This document shows, one piece after another, positions 1 through 4,482 of a DNA stretch of 5,690 bases. Position 1 is the stretch's first letter. Each line of letters starts with the position of its first letter. Origin of the DNA: Desulfobacteraceae bacterium (GTDB lineage: Bacteria; Desulfobacterota; DSM-4660; Desulfatiglandales; Desulfatiglandaceae); contig JAUUWD010000119.1 in assembly GCA_030589225.1 (NCBI GenBank), positions 1 through 5,690 on the forward strand, read 5' to 3'. The notes beneath the pieces are model-generated. The model ran no database searches. It was not told where the DNA came from and was given only the letters and a program-made list of their open reading frames with translations. Position numbers and translations under genes: made by a program.

Positions 1-18
1 AGAGAATGGAGTTTAACA

Positions 19-624
19 ATGAAAAAAAAGCCTTTTGAAAGATATGCGAAAACAGCGCTCTTCCTATTATCCTTTGTTCTGATTGCGCCACAGATAAGTA
101 TTGCTGATGACGCAGCACGCTACTACTATGAAAAAGGCACCAACTTTCTAAGGGATGGCAATTTGAATGAGGCAATAGCCGCCTTAACAAAGGCTGTAGC
201 TTTAATGCCTGGTTATGCAATAGCTTATAATAACAGGGGTCTTGCGTACTATAAACAGGATAAATATGTTAAAGCAGCAGGAGACTTCCGAAGGGCAATC
301 CAGTTCAACCCAAATGATGAAATGGCGTACAACAATGTGGCAATCGTTTTTTGCAAGCAGGGGGACTATGACAAGGCCCTGCTTTATTTAGACAAGGCCA
401 TAGCGCTAATTAAAGACATAAAACCCTCTCACGCTGATGTATTCAACAACCTGGGTTTTGTCTATATGCAAAAAGGCATGCATAAAGAGTCTGCGGATGC
501 CTACAACTATGCCAGCCATATCATACAAAGCAAAACCGCTGATTATTCAGATGATTACAACCAGATAACGTTTGACCAGCGAATAGACGGCCATCCGGTG
601 ACAGCAAAATTCTATGGGAAATAG
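19..624 (+). CDS. Secreted TPR-repeat protein of unknown specific role
   Basis: A 201-residue protein. Residues 1-29 look like a Sec signal peptide: a basic start (MKKK, then R8 and K11), a hydrophobic core at about 12-23 and a likely cleavage after S27-I28-A29. The mature part is almost entirely tetratricopeptide repeats, at about 33-66, 67-100, 101-134 and 139-172, with the usual small and aromatic positions (for example A-Y-N-N-R-G-L-A-Y-Y at 67-78 and V-F-N-N-L-G-F-V-Y at 141-149). TPR units are protein-binding scaffolds, so an exported or periplasmic adaptor role is inferred; no catalytic domain is visible. The start is supported by GGAG at 8-11, seven bases before ATG. The C-terminal 30 residues after the last repeat are unassigned. 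The gene ends 165 bases before rlmD, so co-transcription is uncertain. The family is clear, but the partner and pathway cannot be told from sequence. Confidence 0.9.
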   Translation: MKKKPFERYAKTALFLLSFVLIAPQISIADDAARYYYEKGTNFLRDGNLNEAIAALTKAVALMPGYAIAYNNRGLAYYKQDKYVKAAGDFRRAIQFNPNDEMAYNNVAIVFCKQGDYDKALLYLDKAIALIKDIKPSHADVFNNLGFVYMQKGMHKESADAYNYASHIIQSKTADYSDDYNQITFDQRIDGHPVTAKFYGK

Positions 625-748
625 GTTTTTTGTCTTTCGAGTTTCTCGTAGATGACGCGGTAATTCTTCAATGCAAATCTATAAAAAATAGCCCAAAAAC
701 ATTATCTTAAACGCTCTACATATGGTACGTATTAGAATGTTTTCTTTT

Positions 749-774
749 CTCTGCGGTCTCAGCGTCTCTGCGGT
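749..774 (+). repeat. Short tandem CTCTGCGG-type intergenic repeat before rlmD
   Basis: The 9-mer CTCTGCGGT occurs at 749-757 and again at 766-774, separated by the variant CTCAGCGT at 758-765. This gives three head-to-tail units of 8-9 bases. The array ends 15 bases before the rlmD start codon, where a ribosome binding site would normally sit, and none is obvious. Similar CTCTGCG phrases are, from memory, common dispersed intergenic elements in environmental bacterial genomes; that is not testable here. The rest of the 625-789 gap is AT-rich, with only a weak possible -10 (TAGAAT, 733-738) and a small CGAG-TTT-CTCG hairpin just after the TPR gene. Neither is convincing. Confidence 0.55.
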
Positions 775-789
775 AAACTATTTCAAATT

Positions 790-2181
790 ATGAAACCACA
801 AAAAGGGCAGACAATTGAACTGGACATCGAAAAGATGGCGTATGGAGGCCGGGGAATAGGCAGGGTTGATGGATTTGTGGTCTTTCTCAGGGGCGTAGCC
901 CCTGGTGACAGGGTGCAGGCCAGGGTTTACAAAAAGAAGAAGGCCTATGCCGAAGCAAGCCTGGTAGAATTGATTACACCCTCACCTGAGCGAGTACAGG
1001 CCCCGTGCCCTTACAGCGGCTATTGCGGGGGCTGCCAGTGGCAGCACATACAATATGCAGCCCAGCTTTCTTACAAGCAAGAGCAGGTGGAAGAAGCCAT
1101 TGAACACATTGGGGGCCTCAAAGATGTGAAGGTCCGCGATGTGCTGCCTTCTGAAGAGGTATTCGGTTATCGCAATAAGATGGAATTTTCCTTTTCTGAC
1201 CGCCGGTGGTTCCTCCCCCATGAATTGGATACGCGCGAAGTTGAAGGGAATTTTGCATTAGGACTTCATGTTCCCGGGACATATCAAAAGGTTATTGATG
1301 TGGAAGCCTGTCTACTTCAGCAGGAAACCGGTAACAGGATCCTGAGAGAGGTCAAGAGATACGTAAAAAAGAGCGGAATACCCGTTTATGGCCTGAAAAG
1401 TCATGAGGGATTCTGGCGCTTTCTGACCATTCGATATTCCAGGGCATTTGATGAATGGATGGTAAATCTGGTTACATCAGAGGAACTGCAGGAAGTAGTC
1501 CGCCCCCTGGCTGATGTGCTGTCGCAGCGAATCGCCAACATCAAAACAGTCGTAAATAACATCACCGGGAGGCAAGCCTCCATTGCCGTTGGGGAGCGGG
1601 AAGTCGTCCTTAAAGGCAAAGGATATATCAGGGACAAGATCGGTCCATACACCTTTCAAATATCTTCAAACTCATTTTTCCAGACCAATTCCCTGGCCGC
1701 CCGGCAGCTTTATGAGAAAGTAGCCGACTATGCCGCGCTCAAGGTCAGCGAGACAGTGCTGGATTTATACAGCGGAACCGGCACAATCCCCATCTTTCTG
1801 GCAAACAGGGTACAGGCGGTTACTGGTATTGAAATCAGCGAAAGTGCCGTGCTGGATGCCCGGAACAATTGCAAAGACAATGGCATAGATAACTGCCGGT
1901 TTATTATTGGGGATATTCGAGAAAGACTCTCCGCCATAACCTACAAACCAGATGTCCTAATCATTGACCCACCGCGGGCAGGGATGCATAAGCATGTGTT
2001 AGCCCAGATACTGGCATTATCTCCTGAAAAGATCATCTATATCTCATGTAACCCTGCCACAATGGCAAGGGACATCGCCCAGATGATACAGAAATATGAG
2101 TTAATTGAAATACAACCCGTAGACATGTTCCCTCACACTTATCATATCGAGGCTGTTGCAAAATTATGGCTGCGGAAATAA
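790..2181 (+). CDS. rlmD: 23S rRNA (uracil-C5)-methyltransferase, RlmD/RumA type
   Basis: A 463-residue SAM-dependent RNA methyltransferase of the TrmA/RumA family; RlmD makes m5U at position 1939 (E. coli numbering) of 23S rRNA in the cytoplasm. Residues 1-62 form the TRAM RNA-binding domain. The [4Fe-4S] cysteines are C73, C79, C82 and C174, the RlmD pattern (CX5CX2C plus a distant Cys). The catalytic domain has FFQTN (296-300), the SAM loop D-L-Y-S-G-T-G-T (325-332), acidic E348 and D375, DPPR (393-396), the nucleophile C420 in S-C-N-P and the probable general base E454 in H-I-E-A. The length is typical of the family and no key residue is missing. The ATG at 790 lacks a clear Shine-Dalgarno, but the next ATG (835) would cut into the TRAM domain, so 790 is kept. 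The exact uridine (1939, or also 747 as in RlmCD enzymes) cannot be proven from sequence. Confidence 0.93.
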   Translation: MKPQKGQTIELDIEKMAYGGRGIGRVDGFVVFLRGVAPGDRVQARVYKKKKAYAEASLVELITPSPERVQAPCPYSGYCGGCQWQHIQYAAQLSYKQEQVEEAIEHIGGLKDVKVRDVLPSEEVFGYRNKMEFSFSDRRWFLPHELDTREVEGNFALGLHVPGTYQKVIDVEACLLQQETGNRILREVKRYVKKSGIPVYGLKSHEGFWRFLTIRYSRAFDEWMVNLVTSEELQEVVRPLADVLSQRIANIKTVVNNITGRQASIAVGEREVVLKGKGYIRDKIGPYTFQISSNSFFQTNSLAARQLYEKVADYAALKVSETVLDLYSGTGTIPIFLANRVQAVTGIEISESAVLDARNNCKDNGIDNCRFIIGDIRERLSAITYKPDVLIIDPPRAGMHKHVLAQILALSPEKIIYISCNPATMARDIAQMIQKYELIEIQPVDMFPHTYHIEAVAKLWLRK

Positions 2182-2212
2182 GGAGTTTTGAATAACTGGC
2201 AATAATAATAGT

Positions 2213-2240
2213 TTCGCAAAACATCAGATTCTGTTAAAAT
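2213..2240 (+). promoter_or_regulatory. Candidate promoter of mntA-hepT, possibly giving a leaderless mRNA
   Basis: TTCGCA (2213-2218, 4 of 6 matches to the -35 consensus) and TAAAAT (2235-2240, 5 of 6 matches to the -10) are 16 bases apart. Transcription would start about 7-8 bases downstream, at or just before the mntA ATG at 2249. No Shine-Dalgarno precedes that ATG, which fits a leaderless or near-leaderless message. Predicted by eye only. Confidence 0.4.
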
Positions 2241-2248
2241 TAAACCAG

Positions 2249-2638
2249 ATGCTTAATAAAGATCAAATTGCAAAAATAGTGGCCTTTGCAAAGGCGCAGC
2301 CTATGATTTCAGCTATATATCTTTTTGGCTCACACGCATCAGAACATGATAGACCAAAAAGTGATATTGATTTGGGCGTGTTATTTTCCGATGATGTGGA
2401 TGGTTTTACAAGGATCAATCTGGAGACCGAAATCTCAAATAAACTAAAAAAAGATGTCGATCTTGTTGATATTAAAAGAAGTAGCCCGTTCTTGCGGCAC
2501 CAGATATATAAATGCGGAAAGGCCCTTTATCATGATAGGAGTGATTTCTCGTTTATATTCAGAGCAAAGTCCATACATGAATATTTAGATACCGACTACT
2601 TGAGAAGGAAAAGGAAGGCTACTTTTTATGGTCAATGA
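2249..2638 (+). CDS. mntA: MntA-type nucleotidyltransferase antitoxin (MNT domain)
   Basis: A 129-residue minimal nucleotidyltransferase. The signature GSX10DXD is complete: G27-S28 in L-F-G-S-H-A-S, then D39 and D41 in S-D-I-D-L-G. D71 in D-V-D-L-V-D is the likely third metal-binding acid. In characterised MntA-HepT pairs the antitoxin transfers AMP units from ATP onto a tyrosine of the HEPN toxin and so silences it; this role is inferred from family and neighbour. The C-terminal 30 residues are basic and beyond the core domain. The stop codon overlaps the start of hepT by 11 bases, indicating translational coupling. No ribosome binding site is seen before the ATG. The gene looks AT-rich (20 of 60 GC at 2401-2460, against 32 of 60 at 1501-1560 in rlmD), which fits lateral acquisition. 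The domain call is firm; activity is untested. Confidence 0.9.
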   Translation: MLNKDQIAKIVAFAKAQPMISAIYLFGSHASEHDRPKSDIDLGVLFSDDVDGFTRINLETEISNKLKKDVDLVDIKRSSPFLRHQIYKCGKALYHDRSDFSFIFRAKSIHEYLDTDYLRRKRKATFYGQ

Positions 2639-3059
2639 TGAAATCATTTTAAGAAAAACGCAAAAGCTCAAAGAATATACAAACGAACTTCGGCAGGCGA
2701 AAGACATAACTTGGGAAAAATACCATAAAAATATTCGTGATCGTGCTTTTGTAGAGCGATACATTCATATCGCCATACAGACTGTATTTGATATTGCAAA
2801 TCACATAATTTCTTACGAGGAATGGAAGGAACCAGATACCTATAGAGAAACCTTTAGCATACTTGCATCACATGGAGTTTTGCCCGACGAAAAGGTCGCC
2901 GATTATCAAAACATGGCTTCATTCAGGAACATGTTAGTTCACCATTATGAAAGTGTAGAAAATGAGGTTGTCTTTGGCATTTTTAAAAATAGATTAGGAG
3001 ACTTTGATCTTTTTCGTAGGTTTATTCTCGAATATTTGAAAAAAGTAAAAAAAGATTGA
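2628..3059 (+). CDS. hepT: HepT-type HEPN-domain RNase toxin
   Basis: A 143-residue, mostly alpha-helical HEPN protein. The catalytic RX4HXY motif is intact as R100, H105 and Y107 in R-N-M-L-V-H-H-Y. In HepT toxins the Arg and His form the RNase site at the dimer interface, and the Tyr is the residue AMPylated by MntA; tRNA is the reported target in characterised systems. Other family-typical elements are the early helix Y-I-H-I-A-I-Q-T-V-F-D-I-A-N-H at about 45-59 and the loop G-V-L-P at 83-86. The start at 2628 has GGAAGG at 2613-2618, nine bases upstream inside the end of mntA. The pair therefore reads as one transcript with the antitoxin first. The TGA stop is part of the TTGACA hexamer that starts the next transcription unit. 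The length is usual for HepT, with no sign of decay. Confidence 0.9.
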   Translation: MVNDEIILRKTQKLKEYTNELRQAKDITWEKYHKNIRDRAFVERYIHIAIQTVFDIANHIISYEEWKEPDTYRETFSILASHGVLPDEKVADYQNMASFRNMLVHHYESVENEVVFGIFKNRLGDFDLFRRFILEYLKKVKKD

Positions 3060-3083
3060 CAAATTGTATAATATACATAGTAT
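3056..3083 (+). promoter_or_regulatory. Consensus -35 promoter overlapping the hepT stop codon
   Basis: A perfect TTGACA lies at 3056-3061 and contains the hepT TGA. The best -10 is TAGTAT (3078-3083, spacer 16); TATACG (3081-3086, spacer 19) is the alternative. The spacer holds the 11-base palindrome GTATA-A-TATAC (3066-3076). A wider imperfect inverted pair, TTGTATA (3064-3070) and TATACGAA (3081-3088), brackets the -10. This layout suggests an operator, though AT-rich palindromes can arise by chance near promoters. It would drive the small ORF at 3182 and possibly rpsU. Confidence 0.5.
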
Positions 3084-3108
3084 ACGAAGCTCGGAGAGCA
3101 AAAACTCT

Positions 3109-3142
3109 GCGCCTCAAACTGACGGAAGGTCAGCGTCAGCGC
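3109..3142 (+). other. Structured RNA leader: stem-loop with alternative registers
   Basis: CTGAC (3119-3123), loop GGAAG and GTCAG (3129-3133) form a perfect 5-bp hairpin. GTCAG is repeated at 3135-3139, so CTGAC has two possible partners. Outer arms GCGC (3109-3112) and GCGC (3139-3142) can close the structure. It lies in the presumed 5' leader downstream of the 3056 promoter and about 40 bases before the small ORF. The loop contains GGA, the core of CsrA/RsmA sites, but the flanks do not otherwise match well. No known riboswitch class was recognised. Confidence 0.35.
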
Positions 3143-3164
3143 TATGGGCACAGGTTTACACAGC

Positions 3165-3177
3165 AAAGGGGGTGATC
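3165..3177 (+). promoter_or_regulatory. Extended, near-perfect Shine-Dalgarno of the small ORF
   Basis: AAAGGGGGTGATC matches the complement of the 16S rRNA 3' tail (AAGGAGGTGATC) at 11 of 12 positions. It ends four bases before the ATG at 3182, with the GGGGG core at 3168-3172. It is the best ribosome binding site in the window and the main reason to take the 45-codon ORF seriously. Confidence 0.5.
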
Positions 3178-3181
3178 AGAT

Positions 3182-3319
3182 ATGGCCGGAAGTTATTCAG
3201 GTGTTTTTTTTACAAACAGGTCTTTCGGCCTGACAGAACAAGAATGCCCCTTAAAATATTATGAGTGCTTTCAAACGTTTCAAGAGGTGAGATTTCATTC
3301 TCAACTGTTAGTGGACTAA
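3182..3319 (+). CDS. Small 45-residue ORF, function unknown
   Basis: ATG at 3182 to TAA at 3317-3319 encodes 45 residues, starting M-A-G-S-Y-S-G-V-F-F and ending F-H-S-Q-L-L-V-D. I do not recognise it. It is rich in aromatics (six Phe and three Tyr), has two cysteines (C22, C29), and has no signal peptide or clear membrane segment. Support is contextual: a TTGACA promoter about 100 bases upstream, an extended Shine-Dalgarno at optimal spacing, and a Rho-independent terminator 36 bases after the stop. It could be an independent small protein, a leader peptide controlling read-through into rpsU, or chance coding in a structured RNA. An internal 6-bp hairpin (CAGGTC 3217-3222 with GGCCTG 3227-3232, including one G-U pair) and the TGAGA hairpin at its 3' end also allow an RNA function. 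An overlapping frame, 3064-3264, begins inside the promoter and lacks a binding site. Confidence 0.42.
   Translation: MAGSYSGVFFTNRSFGLTEQECPLKYYECFQTFQEVRFHSQLLVD
3286..3303 (+). repeat. Hairpin repeat, copy 1 (GGTGAGA...TCTCA)
   Basis: GGTGAGA (3286-3292), six bases, then TCTCA (3299-3303). TGAGA and TCTCA pair perfectly around a 6-base loop. It covers the last codons of the small ORF. A second copy with the same 5' heptamer and 3' arm is at 3349-3367. Confidence 0.45.
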
Positions 3320-3348
3320 TTCACGCTTAAGACAAGATTTATTTTTTT

Positions 3349-3367
3349 GGTGAGAAAAAGCATCTCA
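3349..3367 (+). repeat. Hairpin repeat, copy 2, overlapping the terminator stem
   Basis: GGTGAGA (3349-3355), seven bases, then TCTCA (3363-3367). The stem TGAGA/TCTCA uses bases 3363-3366, which are also needed by the left arm of the terminator at 3355-3366. The two structures exclude each other, so this copy could act as an antiterminator. Its stem is only 5 bp, weaker than the terminator stem. Confidence 0.4.
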
Positions 3368-3389
3368 TATTGGTTTAGAGATGCTTTTT
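3355..3389 (+). terminator. Rho-independent terminator or attenuator upstream of rpsU
   Basis: Left arm AAAAAGCATCTC (3355-3366) and right arm GAGATGCTTTTT (3378-3389) are perfect complements around an 11-base loop; the core GCATCTC/GAGATGC is followed by six T (3385-3390). It ends the transcript from the 3056 promoter. Because no good promoter lies between it and rpsU, it may instead act as a partial terminator (attenuator) in the rpsU leader. Confidence 0.8.
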
Positions 3390-3420
3390 TATTTTCATTA
3401 AACTACGGAGTAACTTCATT

Positions 3421-3606
3421 ATGAAAGTCATTGTGCACGATAATCAGATAGAAAAGGCCATCAAGGATCTTAAAAGGAAGTTAACCAAGGAAGGTTTCTT
3501 TTCCGAAATCAAGGAAAGGCGCTTTTATGACAAGCCGAGCGTCCAGAAAAAGAAGAAACAGGCCAAGGCAGCCAAAAGACGTCGTAAAAGAGTCAGAAGG
3601 TTTTAA
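3421..3606 (+). CDS. rpsU: 30S ribosomal protein S21
   Basis: A 61-residue basic protein typical in length and sequence for bS21. The N-terminus M-K-V-I-V-H-D-N leads into the conserved helix with the I-K-D-L-K-R-K-L pattern (14-21), followed by the family hallmark E-I-K-E-R-R-F-Y-D-K-P-S (29-40) and a Lys/Arg-rich tail ending K-R-V-R-R-F. S21 sits on the 30S platform near the anti-Shine-Dalgarno region of 16S rRNA and helps initiation. GGAG at 3407-3410 lies ten bases before the ATG. The gene starts only 31 bases after the terminator, and no strong promoter is visible between them. Its expression may thus depend on read-through or on a weak promoter overlapping the terminator (TTGGTG 3347-3352, TATTGG 3368-3373, spacer 15). 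No terminator is evident after its stop. Confidence 0.97.
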   Translation: MKVIVHDNQIEKAIKDLKRKLTKEGFFSEIKERRFYDKPSVQKKKKQAKAAKRRRKRVRRF

Positions 3607-3624
3607 GGTTAGTTACTTTTTCAC

Positions 3625-3655
3625 TTGACAAACATGGGGGTGAAACAGGTAAATT
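3625..3655 (+). promoter_or_regulatory. Weak candidate promoter of the qrc operon
   Basis: A perfect TTGACA (3625-3630) is followed by TAAATT (3650-3655, 4 of 6), but the 19-base spacer is long. It lies just after rpsU and about 65 bases before the preferred qrcA start. No better -10 was seen at 16-18 bases. Confidence 0.3.
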
Positions 3656-3718
3656 TGCATTAACTTTGGGGCCATGTTCCCATCGACCTCAAACTCACTA
3701 AGTCAGGGGCTTATCCAG

Positions 3719-4453
3719 ATGAAAAATCAAGCAAGTTCCTCCCAAAAGACCTCAAAAATTGGACTTACCTCATTGTTTAACCGATTCATATCATTTGAAA
3801 AAGGTTCCACTTTTCTCCCCCCGTTTTCATTTGGTGTATGGATCTTTTTTCTTGCCGGATTGATCCCGTCCTTAATCGTTGGGTGGATCATCTATCCCAT
3901 GGTCTTATACTCAAAACAGCCCCAACCCATGAATTTTAATCATGCCCTTCACCTTAATGCGGAAATAGTGGACGGCATTGAAGGCGACACAGAAACCGAA
4001 AGATGTCTGTTTTGCCATGCGTTCCGGGAGGATGGCACATTTGCCGGCATCCCCAAACTGGATAAGTGCCTGGAATGCCATGATGACCCCGAATCGCCCC
4101 TCGGTGAAACACCTGAAGAGCAGGAATTCTTGACTAAATATGTTGCCGAAGAACGGGAGATACCCTGGCTCTCCTACTGCAGACAACCTGACTGCGTGTA
4201 CTTCTCCCATATCGCCCATGTCAAAATGGGGGACCAGGATTGTGAAACCTGCCACGGAGACCATGGGAAAACCGAAAAACTGCCGGCATACAAAGTCAAT
4301 CGCATGACCGGGTACAGCATCGACATCTGGGGAAGAAATATTGCCGGGTATAAAACAAATACATGGGATCGCATGAAGATGGATGACTGCGCTGAATGTC
4401 ATACCGAGAACGATCTCGAAGAGAATAACGCCTGTTTTGTCTGCCACAAATAA
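3719..4453 (+). CDS. qrcA: Multihaem cytochrome c subunit of a Qrc-type menaquinone reductase
   Basis: A 244-residue membrane-anchored cytochrome c (259 if begun at 3674). Numbered from 3674, a single transmembrane segment spans about 55-78, followed by a periplasmic domain with five CXXCH haem sites: C111-H115, C132-H136, C190-H194, C239-H243 and C254-H258. Extra histidines that could be distal ligands are H90, H93, H179, H182 and H197. The segments H-A-F-R-E-D-G-T-F-A-G-I-P and V-Y-F-S-H resemble QrcA/ActA proteins of Qrc and alternative complex III. In Qrc this subunit takes electrons from periplasmic cytochrome c3. D. vulgaris QrcA is reported as a hexahaem; here a sixth site is not canonical, though C169-X4-C174 is a candidate. 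I chose ATG 3719 because AGGGG (3705-3709) lies nine bases upstream; at 3674 the GGGG is only three bases away. The gap to qrcB is 29 bases, so they are one operon. The alternative identity is ActA of alternative complex III. Confidence 0.85.
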   Translation: MKNQASSSQKTSKIGLTSLFNRFISFEKGSTFLPPFSFGVWIFFLAGLIPSLIVGWIIYPMVLYSKQPQPMNFNHALHLNAEIVDGIEGDTETERCLFCHAFREDGTFAGIPKLDKCLECHDDPESPLGETPEEQEFLTKYVAEEREIPWLSYCRQPDCVYFSHIAHVKMGDQDCETCHGDHGKTEKLPAYKVNRMTGYSIDIWGRNIAGYKTNTWDRMKMDDCAECHTENDLEENNACFVCHK

Positions 4454-4482
4454 GCTCAAAAAACCTTTAAGGGAACACCACA

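Noticed and set aside
982..2224. Minus-strand open frames opposite rlmD
   Set aside because: rlmD is complete with all catalytic residues; the antisense frames lack binding sites and family features.
3146..3190. Resemblance to a c-di-GMP-I riboswitch (GCACAGG ... GCAAAG)
   Set aside because: Only two short strings match; the conserved GNRA tetraloop, its receptor and the second stem are missing, and the spacing is wrong.
3064..3264. 66-codon + strand ORF downstream of hepT
   Set aside because: Its ATG lies within the promoter spacer, it has no ribosome binding site, and it overlaps the better-supported 45-codon ORF in another frame.
3282..3372. GAGGTGAG and GGTGAG as ribosome binding sites of further small ORFs
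   Set aside because: No ATG, GTG or TTG at suitable spacing opens a reading frame of useful length.
3636..3660. Second Shine-Dalgarno-like GGGGGTGA after rpsU
   Set aside because: No usable start codon follows at normal spacing; the nearby TTG runs into a stop two codons later.
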